A DNA stretch of 64,000 bases from Shewanella fidelis ATCC BAA-318 (GCF_000518605.1 NZ_KI912460.1:296250-360249), one strand, 5' to 3'; positions 44,615 to 54,196 are shown, counted from the first letter of the stretch. The notes: a model not told the origin generated them from the letters alone. A program made the numbers and translations.

Positions 44615-45745
44615 ATGGCCTATTCAACATTTTGTCAAACTCCAAATAACGCATTGCTTGAGCCTATGTTTCTTGGGCAGTCTGTTAACGTGGCGCGTTA
44701 CGATCAACAAAAGTACGAAGTTTTCGAAAAGCTAATTGAAAAACAGTTATCATTCTTCTGGCGTCCAGAGGAAGTAGACGTAAGCCGCGATAAGATTGAT
44801 TACGCAGCGCTGCCAGAGCATGAAAAGCATATTTTTATCTCAAACTTAAAATACCAAACCCTTCTTGACTCTATTCAAGGTCGTTCGCCAAACGTTGCAT
44901 TTTTACCGCTGGTATCACTACCTGAACTAGAGACTTGGATTGAAACTTGGTCTTTCTCTGAGACTATTCACTCACGTTCTTACACACATATTATTCGTAA
45001 TATCGTAAACGATCCGTCAATTGTGTTTGATGATATCGTTGAAAACCAAGAGATCTTAAAGCGTGCAAGTGATATTGCTAACTACTACGACGATTTGATC
45101 AAGTTAAGCCAGGCTTATCACCTACATGGCGAGGGCAATCATGAAATCGATGGTGAAGTGATTGAGGTCAACAAGCGTGCTATTAAAAAAGCACTTTACT
45201 TGTGTATGGTTTCAGTAAACGTACTTGAAGCGATCCGTTTCTACGTTAGCTTTGCCTGCTCTTTCGCTTTTGCTGAGCGTAAAGTAATGGAAGGTAACGC
45301 AAAAATCATCCGTCTAATTGCACGTGATGAAGCATTGCACCTAAATAGCACCCAGCATATTTTAAAAATTATGCAAGGCGGTAAAGACGATCCTGAAATG
45401 GCTGAGATTGCGAAAGAGTGTGAGCAAACCGCAATTGATATCTTTATCAAAGCCGCTGAGCAAGAAAAAGAATGGGCTAAGTACCTATTTAAAGACGGTT
45501 CAATGATTGGTCTTAACGAGCATATCCTATGTCAGTATGTTGAATACATTACTAACGAGCGTATGAAAGCGGTTAACTTAGCGTCTCCATATGAAGAAAA
45601 AAGCAATCCACTTCCTTGGATGAAGAACTGGCTTGAAAGTGACTCAGTTCAGGTTGCTCCGCAAGAAGTAGAAGTCTCTTCTTACCTAGTAGGCCAAATC
45701 GACTCTTCTGTCGATGCAGACGAGTTTGCTGATTTTGACCTTTAA
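44615..45745 (+). CDS. nrdB: Ribonucleoside-diphosphate reductase class Ia, beta subunit
   Basis: NrdB carries the di-iron tyrosyl radical. The 376-residue product has the iron ligands in FISNLKYQTLLDS, ETWSFSETIHSRSYTHII and IARDEALHLNSTQHIL, the radical tyrosine region before the second ligand set, and a C-terminal tail VDADEFADFDL that docks into NrdA. The next gene, for the ferredoxin that maintains the radical, follows closely. Confidence 0.98.
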   Translation: MAYSTFCQTPNNALLEPMFLGQSVNVARYDQQKYEVFEKLIEKQLSFFWRPEEVDVSRDKIDYAALPEHEKHIFISNLKYQTLLDSIQGRSPNVAFLPLVSLPELETWIETWSFSETIHSRSYTHIIRNIVNDPSIVFDDIVENQEILKRASDIANYYDDLIKLSQAYHLHGEGNHEIDGEVIEVNKRAIKKALYLCMVSVNVLEAIRFYVSFACSFAFAERKVMEGNAKIIRLIARDEALHLNSTQHILKIMQGGKDDPEMAEIAKECEQTAIDIFIKAAEQEKEWAKYLFKDGSMIGLNEHILCQYVEYITNERMKAVNLASPYEEKSNPLPWMKNWLESDSVQVAPQEVEVSSYLVGQIDSSVDADEFADFDL

Positions 45746-45788
45746 GCCTGTAAATTTTAGTCAAGCAAGCTTTAAAAAGGCTCCTATT

Positions 45789-46124
45789 GTGAGCCTTAAA
45801 GGTGTGCCAGTGCTGCTGTTTAATCAGCAGCACCAAACCTTGCTCGAAGCCCTTGAACAGAAAAAGGTTAAAATATTTTCCGAGTGTCGTAGTGGATATT
45901 GTGGTCAATGTAAAACCAAAGTGCTTAGTGGTAGCGTCACATATCTGAACGATCCTCTAGTCACCCTAGAAGCCGACGAATGTCTGCCCTGCTGTTGTAT
46001 GCCCGATGGTGATATCGACTTGGCACTCTCTGCCGAAGGTGCTGAAGTGGTCATGCGTGTAGCGAGCCCAACGAAAGTCGAAACCACCGAAGCGACATCA
46101 GTTGTCCCCCAAGTACAAAGCTAA
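45789..46124 (+). CDS. YfaE-type 2Fe-2S ferredoxin for ribonucleotide reductase
   Basis: The cysteine pattern CRSGYCGQC plus CLPCCC is that of the YfaE ferredoxin, which regenerates the NrdB cofactor in E. coli. The gene is last in the nrdAB operon, as expected. The frame stays open up to an ATG at 45714 inside nrdB, but no ribosome binding site precedes it. GTG at 45789 has AAGG eight bases upstream and gives a family-like N-terminus, so I use it. The last 25 residues are a low-complexity Val/Glu/Thr tail not found in E. coli. Confidence 0.88.
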   Translation: MSLKGVPVLLFNQQHQTLLEALEQKKVKIFSECRSGYCGQCKTKVLSGSVTYLNDPLVTLEADECLPCCCMPDGDIDLALSAEGAEVVMRVASPTKVETTEATSVVPQVQS

Positions 46125-46150
46125 GCTAAACAAATAACCTTGTTTAGCTT
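46123..46150 (+). terminator. Hairpin at the end of the nrd operon
   Basis: A perfect 11-bp stem AAGCTAAACAA/TTGTTTAGCTT overlaps the ferredoxin stop codon; the T-run is short. Confidence 0.65.
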
Positions 46151-46250
46151 TGAATCGTGTTACAACCTGTTGTTTTAGCCTCAATCTCTACTTGTGAAAT
46201 GTGTCTATCTACTCGCGTCTCCGCTTAGCAAACAATTTTGCTCCCAATTT

Positions 46251-46416
46251 GTACTAATTAGTATAAATATTTAATCGCCATTCTGGAGCGTTTTTGGCTG
46301 CCTATTTCTGCATTGAATAACTTCACAAGGGAACAACCATTCTTGCAATTATTCGCCTTGAATTAATTTGCCAAAAGCGCTCTGAGTAGATCAACTTCTT
46401 ATATTAATTGGTATTA
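46251..46416 (+). repeat. MITE-like dispersed repeat, copy A (internally deleted)
   Basis: The right half, from CGCCATTCTGGAGCG to ATTAATTGGTATTA, aligns closely with copy B read on the minus strand; the left half of copy B is missing. The ends are degenerate inverted repeats of the TACTAATTAGTA / ATTGGTATTA kind. It lies between two convergent genes and encodes nothing. Confidence 0.8.
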
Positions 46417-46446
46417 GATAAAACGATCTTCTTTCGAAAATAATAA

Positions 46447-46477
46447 AGCCCGCTGACACAATTTGTATTAGCGGGCT
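46447..46477 (-). terminator. Intrinsic terminator of fadH
   Basis: An 8-bp stem AGCCCGCT/AGCGGGCT with a 15-base loop; on the minus strand TTTATTATTTTC follows. Confidence 0.75.
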
Positions 46478-46509
46478 AGTGCCACATATAAGGCTTATTC
46501 TAATAGGTA

Positions 46510-48525
46510 TTATAACGCGATAGCCAACTCAGCACCTTGCCTAATAGCCCGCTTAGCATCAAGTTCGGCTGCGACATCTGCACCACCAATTAGATGCACA
46601 GGTAAGCCAGTCGACTTCATTTCCTCAACAAGATCGATATTAGAAACTTGCCCTGCGCATAAAATCACATTATCCACATCAAGTACTTCAGCTTTTCCAT
46701 CGACGCTAATATGTAGGCCTTGTTCATCAAACTTATCGTAACTAACGCCTGTTTTGGTCTCTACTTGATGCTGTTTCAGCACAGTGCGATGGATCCAACC
46801 TGTAGTCTTACCTAAGCCCTTACCTATTTTGCTGGTTTTGCGCTGTAATAGGTAAACTTGGCGGTGTTTATCCTGTGCAACTTGCTCAGTTAATCCACCA
46901 GCTTGTTTATAATCTTTATCGATCCCCCATTGTTTCAACCAGCGGTTTAAATCAAGTGTCGACGACTCTGACTCGCAAAGATAATGAGCCATGTCAAAAC
47001 CAATACCGCCAGCGCCAATTAACGCTACTTTTTGGCCAATTTCAACTTCACCGTTCAATACTTTTTGGTAATCAACTACCTTAGGATTGTCAAAACCAGG
47101 TAAGTCGATAACTCTTGGTTTTACACCACTGGACATCACAATCTCATCAAACTGCTCATCTCGCACAACACTGGCATCAAGGCGGGTATTTAATCTCAAT
47201 TCCACCTTGTGTAGCTTTATTTGGTTTAGGAAGTAACGAATAGTTTCATCGAACTCTTCTTTGCCTGGAATTTTACGCGCCAAGTTAAACTGACCACCAA
47301 CTTCTGATTTAGCTTCAAATAACACCACTTCATGACCTCGGCTAGCGGCGTAGATAGAAAAAGCCATTCCAGCTGGACCAGCGCCCATTACCGCAATGCG
47401 TTTCTTGGTAGTAACTGGAGTAAAGTTGATTTCAGTTTCATAACAAGCTCGAGGGTTGACTAGACAAGTAGCACGTTTTAGTGAAAAGGTATGATCGAGA
47501 CATGCTTGGTTACAACCAATACAAGTATTAATAAGTTCTGGAGTATTGGCTGCCGCCTTATTGACAAAGTCCGGATCCGCAAGAAATGGTCTTGCCATCG
47601 ACACCATATCTGCTTGTCCAGAAGCAATAATATGTTCGCCAATCTCAGGAGTATTAATCCGGTTAGTTGCAATGAGTGGGATCGACATCTCTTTCATTAA
47701 GCGTTCTGTCACCCATGCAAATGCACCGCGAGGTACGCTAGTCGCAATCGTTGGCACACGCGCTTCATGCCAGCCAATGCCGGTATTGATGATTGTCACA
47801 CCGGCCTGCTCTAGCCATTTGGCTAGTTGTACCACTTCTTCCCATGTCGAACCATTATCAACCAGATCTAACATGGATAGCCTAAAGATGATAATAAAGT
47901 CAGTGCCGACCTTTTCGCGTATTTGCTTGACGATTTCGATAGGGAACTGAGCACGAGCACTAAATTCACCGCCCCATTTATCATCACGTTTATTAGTACG
48001 AGAGCTGATAAATTGGTTAATGAGGTAGCCTTCACTGCCCATGACTTCAACACCGTCGTAACCCGCTTTTTTAGCTAAAGCTGCACTCGTTGCATAGTCT
48101 TTAATGGTTGCCTTTACTTGCCTTGCAGACATGGCTGACGGCGTGAAAGGTGTGATAGGCGATTTGATTTTGCTTGGTGCACTTGAAAAAGGATGGTAGC
48201 CATATCGGCCTGCATGCAATAGTTGCATACAGATCTTGCCCCCGGCTTCATGCACAGCTTGAGTCACCTTGGTGTGCTTTTTAACTTGCCATGGAAAACT
48301 AAGCTGGCAGGCATTCGGCGCTAAACGTCCACGTAGGTTTGGTGAAATACCGCCTGTTACAATTAAGCCTACACCACCCAATGCACGTTCTTTATAAAAC
48401 GCTGCCAGTTTCTCAAAGCCGCCCTTTTCTTCTTCTAGACCTGTGTGCATGGAGCCCATTAATACTCGGTTTTTTAACTGAGTAAATCCCAGATCTAAGG
48501 GTTCTAATAAATGCGGAAACGACAT
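46510..48525 (-). CDS. fadH: NADPH-dependent 2,4-dienoyl-CoA reductase
   Basis: FadH reduces 2,4-dienoyl-CoA in the beta-oxidation of polyunsaturated fatty acids. The 671-residue flavoprotein has an FMN TIM-barrel of the Old Yellow Enzyme type (1-330; LLHAGRYGYHPF, VEVMGSEGYLINQF), a 4Fe-4S cluster CIGCNQACLD...CLVNPRAC, and a C-terminal FAD/NADPH domain (AVMGAGPAGMAFSIYAASRGH, ALIGAGGIGFDMAHYL). Length equals the E. coli enzyme (672). It is transcribed alone, with its own terminator. Confidence 0.96.
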   Translation of the reverse strand: MSFPHLLEPLDLGFTQLKNRVLMGSMHTGLEEEKGGFEKLAAFYKERALGGVGLIVTGGISPNLRGRLAPNACQLSFPWQVKKHTKVTQAVHEAGGKICMQLLHAGRYGYHPFSSAPSKIKSPITPFTPSAMSARQVKATIKDYATSAALAKKAGYDGVEVMGSEGYLINQFISSRTNKRDDKWGGEFSARAQFPIEIVKQIREKVGTDFIIIFRLSMLDLVDNGSTWEEVVQLAKWLEQAGVTIINTGIGWHEARVPTIATSVPRGAFAWVTERLMKEMSIPLIATNRINTPEIGEHIIASGQADMVSMARPFLADPDFVNKAAANTPELINTCIGCNQACLDHTFSLKRATCLVNPRACYETEINFTPVTTKKRIAVMGAGPAGMAFSIYAASRGHEVVLFEAKSEVGGQFNLARKIPGKEEFDETIRYFLNQIKLHKVELRLNTRLDASVVRDEQFDEIVMSSGVKPRVIDLPGFDNPKVVDYQKVLNGEVEIGQKVALIGAGGIGFDMAHYLCESESSTLDLNRWLKQWGIDKDYKQAGGLTEQVAQDKHRQVYLLQRKTSKIGKGLGKTTGWIHRTVLKQHQVETKTGVSYDKFDEQGLHISVDGKAEVLDVDNVILCAGQVSNIDLVEEMKSTGLPVHLIGGADVAAELDAKRAIRQGAELAIAL

Positions 48526-48680
48526 TCAAACATCCTTTTTAAACAAGTGATTTAATTCAGCATACCTTGTGTAATCAATAAGCTCAACTCAGCTTTGATT
48601 AGATTCGTTTACAATTGAGTTTTCCTTTCACACTAAATTTCAGTTAGCATTAGATTATCGAAGTGATAAAGGAGTGGCTG

Positions 48681-50522
48681 ATGTCCACTAAACCCTCAAT
48701 TTTCAAAAGGATATTCCTACTTTGCTGGAATGTCATTAACGGCTTAAGAAAACTTTTTCTAAATCTAGTTTTCTTTGGTTTAATCGCCATCATTATTGTT
48801 AGTCTAGCCAGTGAAGATACGGTTCAAGTAGAAGATGGCTCAGCCTTAGTACTGAGTTTGTCCGGTGTTATTGTTGATCAAAAGCGCCAAGTTGACCCGT
48901 TTGAAGCGGCCATGAAAAGTGGTAATGAGCCAGACGGTAGTGGTGAGATCCTGCTAGCGGATGTGTTGACCGTAATTAATAATGCAGCACACGATGAAAG
49001 GATCAGCCAAATCGTACTAGACCTTGCATTACTTAACGGTACAGGTATGAGTAAGCTGCAATCAATTGGTGATGCCTTAAATGCATTTAAAGCAACCGGA
49101 AAAACAGTCGTTGCCAATGGCGACTGGTACGGCCAAAACCAATATTTTCTCGCTAGCTTTGCAGACAAAATCTACCTTAATCCGCAGGGTAGCGTGCAAA
49201 TTGAAGGGCTAAGCCGTTATCGTCTTTACTTTAAGTCAGCCTTTGAAAAATTAAAAATTAACGCACATGTTTTTCGTGTTGGCACCTTTAAGTCAGCAGT
49301 AGAACCCTTTATCCGTGACGATATGTCTGCCGCGGCTAAAGAAGCCAACTTAACCCTACTTAATGATTTATGGCAAAGCTATGCTGATACGGTTGCTGCT
49401 AACCGCGGCTTAAAAACTGACGATTTATCACTAAGCGGCGAACAATATTTAGCACAACTAGATAAAGCAGATGGCCAATCTGCACAGATGGCGCTAAACA
49501 TGAATTGGGTTGACGCATTAAAATCAGCAGAAGAGTTTCGCCTTGCTATGGTCGATGCCGTTGGCAAATCGACTGATGGGGAATCATTTAAGCATATCGA
49601 TTTTTACGACTACCTTTCTGTAACCCAGTCGCATCCTGTTCTTAGCTTAAATGACAAAGTCGGTATCATCGTCGCTAAAGGTAACATAATGAATGGCTCT
49701 CAACCTGCCGGTCAAATCGGCGGTGAAAGTACATCTAACCTTCTTAGAAAAGCGCGATTTGACGATTCAGTAAAAGCAGTGGTATTACGTGTTGATAGTC
49801 CTGGCGGTAGCGCATTTGCATCAGAGCAGATTCGACAAGAAGTACTTGCTTTAAAAGAAGCAAATAAACCAGTTGTAGTGAGTATGGGCAGCTACGCAGC
49901 TTCAGGTGGGTACTGGATTTCTGCCAGCGCTGACTACATCTACGCCACGCCAACGACGCTAACAGGCTCCATTGGTATATTCGGCATGATCACGACTTTT
50001 GAAGACTCCCTTGCCAGCATCGGTGTTCATACTGACGGTGTAGGTACATCAGACTGGGCTGGTTTTTCTGTCACTAAGGGACTGTCACCACAAATTAAAG
50101 CGGTGATCCAACGCCATATAGAGCGCGGCTACCATGACTTTATTTCACTTGTAGCCAATGAGCGAAATATGAGTTTGGAACAAGTAGATAGTATTGCTCA
50201 AGGCCGAGTGTGGACCGGACGCAAAGCGCTGGAGTTAGGCTTGGTCGATGGCTTAGGTGAATTGCAAGATGCTGTTACTAAAGCGGCGGAAATGGCCTCT
50301 TTAGACCATTACGATACTGATGTTATTGAGCGAGAGTTAACACCTCAAGAACAGTTTGTGCAAGAGATGTTTGCAGCGAGTGCAGATTACCTGCCGCCAT
50401 CATTAACCCAATCGAGTGCCCTAGACAACATTATCGGACAATGGTCGAATGTGGTTAACGAATTCAAGTCGTTCGACGATCCAAATGGCGTCTACCTATA
50501 CTGTGATACCTGTAACTATTAA
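48681..50522 (+). CDS. sppA: Signal peptide peptidase SppA (67K type)
   Basis: SppA degrades cleaved signal peptides in the inner membrane. The 613-residue protein has an N-terminal membrane anchor (LVFFGLIAIIIVSLAS, near residue 30) and tandem SppA/ClpP-fold domains. The general-base Lys region FRVGTFKSAVEPF is in the first domain, and the nucleophile Ser is in the second at GSYAASGGYWISASADYIYA. I chose ATG 48681, preceded by AAAGGAG at six bases; a GTG six codons upstream lies before the Shine-Dalgarno. ansA follows, as in E. coli. Confidence 0.95.
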   Translation: MSTKPSIFKRIFLLCWNVINGLRKLFLNLVFFGLIAIIIVSLASEDTVQVEDGSALVLSLSGVIVDQKRQVDPFEAAMKSGNEPDGSGEILLADVLTVINNAAHDERISQIVLDLALLNGTGMSKLQSIGDALNAFKATGKTVVANGDWYGQNQYFLASFADKIYLNPQGSVQIEGLSRYRLYFKSAFEKLKINAHVFRVGTFKSAVEPFIRDDMSAAAKEANLTLLNDLWQSYADTVAANRGLKTDDLSLSGEQYLAQLDKADGQSAQMALNMNWVDALKSAEEFRLAMVDAVGKSTDGESFKHIDFYDYLSVTQSHPVLSLNDKVGIIVAKGNIMNGSQPAGQIGGESTSNLLRKARFDDSVKAVVLRVDSPGGSAFASEQIRQEVLALKEANKPVVVSMGSYAASGGYWISASADYIYATPTTLTGSIGIFGMITTFEDSLASIGVHTDGVGTSDWAGFSVTKGLSPQIKAVIQRHIERGYHDFISLVANERNMSLEQVDSIAQGRVWTGRKALELGLVDGLGELQDAVTKAAEMASLDHYDTDVIERELTPQEQFVQEMFAASADYLPPSLTQSSALDNIIGQWSNVVNEFKSFDDPNGVYLYCDTCNY

Positions 50523-50543
50523 CAGCTAATAGACAATATAAAG

Positions 50544-50568
50544 AAGCCCAGCTATATGCTGGGCTTTT
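50544..50568 (+). terminator. Intrinsic terminator of sppA
   Basis: A 9-bp stem AAGCCCAGC/GCTGGGCTT with a TATAT loop and a T-run. Confidence 0.92.
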
Positions 50569-50716
50569 TAATCGCTGCCATTTGCTCAATTCTGAAGCAA
50601 GCTAAATAACTAACTATTAAAGTTTCACAAAACTCGGCTAAATGTGACTTCACGCCAACCATTGTCCTCTTTCTAGCTAACCATCAGCCAAATACACGCA
50701 TTATTAAGTTTTAGCA

Positions 50717-50746
50717 CTGACGCGACTATTGCTTTAGGTATATAAT
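50717..50746 (+). promoter_or_regulatory. Promoter candidate for ansA
   Basis: TATAAT (50741-50746) with CTGACG 18 bp upstream matches a sigma-70 promoter, about 100 bp before ansA. The rest of the 326-bp gap between sppA and ansA shows nothing else besides the sppA terminator. Confidence 0.6.
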
Positions 50747-50848
50747 CCCGCAGTCGAACTCTGCCTCAATACTATAATAGCAATAATAACAGCAGTGGCT
50801 TAGCCGGCATCTAAGAACTAAACCCTCGAACTAAAAGACAAAATCAAC

Positions 50849-51865
50849 ATGAAAAAACGTTCTATATACGTGGCCTACACCGGCGGTACAATCGGTATGC
50901 AAAAAACCGAGCATGGCTTTGCGCCTGTTGCCAACTTTCTTACTGGTTGTGTGCAAGCAATGCCAGAGTTTTATCATGACGAGATGCCAGACTTTGTCAT
51001 TAGTGAATACTCGCCACTAATCGACTCGGCGAACATGAAACCGACCGATTGGCAAATGATTGCCGACGATATTAAATCTAAGTACGACCAATATGATGGC
51101 TTCGTAATACTTCATGGGACTGACACCATGGCGTTTACAGCTTCTGCGCTATCATTTATGTTGCACGGCTTACAAAAGCCAGTCATTGTCACTGGTTCAC
51201 AGATCCCACTGGCCCAGCTTCGTTCTGACGGTCAAACCAACCTACTTAACGCACTTTACATAGCAGCCAACTACCCTGTTGCCGAAGTCTGTTTATTTTT
51301 TAATAACAAATTATTTAGAGGTAATCGAACCACCAAAGCACACGCTGATGGTTTTAACGCCTTCGCCTCTCCGAACTTCCCTCTGTTATTAGAAGCAGGT
51401 ATAAAAATTCGTTGGCATGCGGGCAAACGCGCGAAATATGATCCAGCGATCCCATTAGAAGTGGCCAAGATCAGTCCTCAACCTATCGGTGTTGTCACCC
51501 TTTACCCAGGGATTAGTACCGAAATTTTCGAAAACATCCTGCTACAGCCTGTTAAAGCGCTTATCTTGCTGACTTTTGGCGTTGGTAATGCACCACAAAC
51601 ACCGCAACTACTCAAAACCTTAAAAGACGCCCATGAGCGAGGTATTGTCATTGTTAACTTAACCCAATGCCTTCAGGGACGCGTTAACATGGACGGATAT
51701 GCTACGGGCAATGCGCTTGCTGAAGCGGGGGTCACCAGTGGTTATGATATGACAACCGAAGCTGCACTGACTAAATTGCATTACCTACTATCAACCGACA
51801 TGTCTCCAGACGAAATTCGAACTGCAATGAAAACTCCCATTGCCGGTGAACTCACCAACGATTAA
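50849..51865 (+). CDS. ansA: Type I (cytoplasmic) L-asparaginase
   Basis: AnsA hydrolyses asparagine to aspartate and ammonia. The 338-residue protein has the two catalytic threonine motifs, IYVAYTGGTIGMQ and VILHGTDTMAFTASAL, and no signal peptide, which separates it from periplasmic type II enzymes. Length equals E. coli AnsA. The stop codon directly abuts copy B of the dispersed repeat, so the repeat inserted at or within the last bases of the gene. Confidence 0.96.
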   Translation: MKKRSIYVAYTGGTIGMQKTEHGFAPVANFLTGCVQAMPEFYHDEMPDFVISEYSPLIDSANMKPTDWQMIADDIKSKYDQYDGFVILHGTDTMAFTASALSFMLHGLQKPVIVTGSQIPLAQLRSDGQTNLLNALYIAANYPVAEVCLFFNNKLFRGNRTTKAHADGFNAFASPNFPLLLEAGIKIRWHAGKRAKYDPAIPLEVAKISPQPIGVVTLYPGISTEIFENILLQPVKALILLTFGVGNAPQTPQLLKTLKDAHERGIVIVNLTQCLQGRVNMDGYATGNALAEAGVTSGYDMTTEAALTKLHYLLSTDMSPDEIRTAMKTPIAGELTND

Positions 51866-52131
51866 TACCAATCAGTACAAGAATTTGATCAACTCAGAGC
51901 GGATTTTGGCAAACTAATTCAAGGCGAATAGCTGCAATAATGGTATTCCCTTATAAAGCTAATCAACGCAGAAGTAGGCAGCCAAAAACGCTCCAGAATG
52001 GCGAGTTTTAGCAATTCTGATGCTGTGTTAACGAGCTTGACCGTAGAACAACTATGCTCTTCACTCGTTGCCTTGCCTCAAAACCGCTAAACTCTCGCTG
52101 AGTGACTAAATGTTTATTCTGATTGGTATAA
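51864..52131 (-). repeat. MITE-like dispersed repeat, copy B (longest)
   Basis: About 268 bp bounded by AATACCAATCAGTACAA and, inverted at the other end, ATACCAATCAGAATAAA. On the minus strand it contains both the left block (TAGCGGTTTTGAGGCAAGG) and the right block (CGCCATTCTGGAGCG) that copies A and C retain only partly. It has no coding capacity. Its left end overlaps the ansA stop codon. Confidence 0.88.
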
Positions 52132-52142
52132 CAATAAACTAA

Positions 52143-52170
52143 AAAGCCCAAGCACTAGGCTTGGGCTTTA
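52143..52170. terminator. Bidirectional terminator between ansA/repeat B and yeaC
   Basis: A perfect 11-bp stem AAAGCCCAAGC/GCTTGGGCTTT with an ACTAG loop, T-rich on both sides. Confidence 0.92.
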
Positions 52171-52192
52171 AAATAAGTCAGCTCACTCATTT

Positions 52193-52474
52193 CTACAGTT
52201 CTTGTTCTTTGAACTCAGCAATAGATTCGCCTTTAAACTGTTTTTTAAGCTCAGACTTGGATAACTCATTAACCTGCCCTTCACTATTAATAGTAAAGTG
52301 ATCGGTTTGCTGCAGTCGTCTTGCTTGATATAGCATCACCACTTGCTGAGTAGATTCACGCTGCTCAGCGGTTAATACCGTACCATCTTGCCACTTTCCT
52401 AGCTCTACAGCGCTTAATAGGCGTTGATATACCTCATCAGGCATCTCATCGATAACTTTATTTATATCGGTCAT
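52193..52474 (-). CDS. yeaC: DUF1315 family protein YeaC
   Basis: The 93-residue protein contains MPDEVYQRLLSAVELGKWQDGTVLTAEQRE, which aligns almost word for word with E. coli YeaC. It is a small soluble protein of unknown function. Its start overlaps the stop of the zinc-ribbon gene by 4 bp (ATGA-type overlap), so both are translated together. Confidence 0.92.
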   Translation of the reverse strand: MTDINKVIDEMPDEVYQRLLSAVELGKWQDGTVLTAEQRESTQQVVMLYQARRLQQTDHFTINSEGQVNELSKSELKKQFKGESIAEFKEQEL

Positions 52475-52788
52475 ACTTTCTTCCGTTTATGCAGTACAAT
52501 TTGCACTCGAGTAATTAAGTAGCCTACGAAACCTAACGAAAAAGCACTAATTGCAATGTATGAACGAGTTCCTTCGGCTGGCTCGCCGCCCCAAAACCAA
52601 GTCACGACACCACCAATAAACAAGGTCAAAGCCAAAAAGCTTTGGTTCATCAATTGATTGGAACGCTTAATATGGCTAATAACCTTTAAACTTTCATTGT
52701 CAGCTGAAATGCTAGCGCGACAATGACTGCACTCTTTAGCCATACTAGAAATACGTTTGTTACAACTAGGACAATTAACTAATGCCAT
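52471..52788 (-). CDS. Zinc-ribbon membrane protein
   Basis: The 105-residue protein begins with a zinc ribbon (CPSCNKRISSMAKECSHC, residues 6-23) and continues with two hydrophobic helices (about 48-66 and 77-95) and a basic tail HKRKKV. The family is common as a hypothetical in gammaproteobacteria; its role is unknown. The gene is 27 bp downstream of the M14 peptidase gene and overlaps yeaC. Confidence 0.82.
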   Translation of the reverse strand: MALVNCPSCNKRISSMAKECSHCRASISADNESLKVISHIKRSNQLMNQSFLALTLFIGGVVTWFWGGEPAEGTRSYIAISAFSLGFVGYLITRVQIVLHKRKKV

Positions 52789-52815
52789 GGGCTACCTCTT
52801 AGTCTATGCCGATTA

Positions 52816-53943
52816 TTACTTAAGTTTATCAATGACCGCATTCATTGCAATCAAAGAAGCTTCACCAAGGTAGATACAGCGTTCAGGCGACCATCCAGCC
52901 ATTAGATCTGGCATGTTGGCATTATCTTTAAATGGCATTTCCAGTGTATTTGAAAGACAACCAAAGGTATGAGCAACCCAATTTGAAGCTACGGTTAGGT
53001 TAGCTTGACCTGGTTCATCTTTATCGTAACCATACTTGTCTTGGAAATCTGGGCTAGCCATTAATAATGCATCAACGAACGCTTGCTGACGGGCAGCGTC
53101 TTCTTTAGTGAAAGCCGGTACTCCTTCACAGCCAGCTAAAAACACATATGGTAAGCCTTCATCACCATGTACGTCATAAAACAGATCTACGCCTGTCTCT
53201 TTCATCTTGTTGACCACGTAAAGCACTTCTGGACTCTTCTCTAGCGAAGGTGTTTTCCATTCACGGTTTAGGTTAGTCCCCACCGCGTTAGTACGTAGAT
53301 GGCCACGTGCACTGCCGTCCGGATTCATGTTTGGCACAATGTAAAAGTTGGCTTTATCTAATAAGGCTTTTGCAGTCGGACAATCACTATCAAGTAGATT
53401 GTTTAGCAAACCTTCGACCAACCATTCAGCCATGGTTTCACCCGGGTGCTGCCGCGCGGTGATCCAAATGTTAGCTTTTTTCTCATCACCATCACCGACT
53501 TTAACCAAGGTCATATCTCGGCCGTCTAAGGTTAAGCCTAAATGCTCTAAATTCACCTGTGGGTGCACTTGTACTGCCGCCAATAGATCTTGATGACGTT
53601 CGTAACTGTATGGCGCAAAATAGGCAATTTGAATAGCATCGCAATCTAAATCAACTTGAATAGATAATTTACCGTCTTTATATTGCGTCGGCAGTCTGAA
53701 CCAAGTTTGTCTATCGTAAGTTGCTACTGCTTGGTAGTCATCCCAACCTTTAACGTAAGATGCTTTATCAGCATTAACGATATTCAGTGTATATTGATTG
53801 CCGACAACCCCTTCTAACTTGAAGTTAAACCACTGGAAAAACTCTCCACCTTCGTCTGGGCGGATAGCTAGTTGAATGTCATCTTTATTATCTAAATTAA
53901 TAACTTCGATGTTTCCACTATCAAAATTGGCGGTAATTCGCAT
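52816..53943 (-). CDS. M14 family zinc carboxypeptidase (cytosolic carboxypeptidase-like)
   Basis: The 375-residue protein has an N-terminal beta domain (1-135) that precedes the peptidase domain, as in cytosolic carboxypeptidases (subfamily M14D). Zinc ligands are in ARQHPGETMAEW (His, Glu) and DVHGDEG (His), with NMNPDGSARGHLRTNAVGTNLNREW between. The likely catalytic Glu is in CLSNTLEMPF. I chose ATG 53943 because AAGGAAG lies five bases upstream; the 48-residue upstream extension looks like translated promoter. It probably trims C-terminal residues of proteins or peptides; the substrate is unknown. Confidence 0.9.
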   Translation of the reverse strand: MRITANFDSGNIEVINLDNKDDIQLAIRPDEGGEFFQWFNFKLEGVVGNQYTLNIVNADKASYVKGWDDYQAVATYDRQTWFRLPTQYKDGKLSIQVDLDCDAIQIAYFAPYSYERHQDLLAAVQVHPQVNLEHLGLTLDGRDMTLVKVGDGDEKKANIWITARQHPGETMAEWLVEGLLNNLLDSDCPTAKALLDKANFYIVPNMNPDGSARGHLRTNAVGTNLNREWKTPSLEKSPEVLYVVNKMKETGVDLFYDVHGDEGLPYVFLAGCEGVPAFTKEDAARQQAFVDALLMASPDFQDKYGYDKDEPGQANLTVASNWVAHTFGCLSNTLEMPFKDNANMPDLMAGWSPERCIYLGEASLIAMNAVIDKLK

Positions 53944-54176
53944 AACACTTCCTTTTACTTTTGCTTGTGAAGGCTTGGCTATTAGGTTTGACGACGCAAA
54001 CCAGCCACCTATCTTTGTTTGTGCTATAGAATAAACCAAAATGTGATAAGGAGCAGCCAAAACCCAACAAAAACCGCGAAATATCACAGCTGTGGCAGCT
54101 TTCGTTGCAAGATGGACCTCAATACAGAGCTTTACCCCTTACGTTAAATTCCCTACAATCGCTGCAATTAGTTAAA

Positions 54177-54196
54177 CAAGGGAATCCATTCCCTTG
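54177..54196. other. Inverted repeat upstream of trxB
   Basis: CAAGGGAA-TCCA-TTCCCTTG, a perfect 8-bp stem 34 bp before the trxB start. Leader hairpin or operator; the 286-bp gap holds no gene. Confidence 0.5.

Noticed and set aside
47546..47950. 134-codon antisense frame within fadH
   Set aside because: Shadow of fadH with no supporting features.
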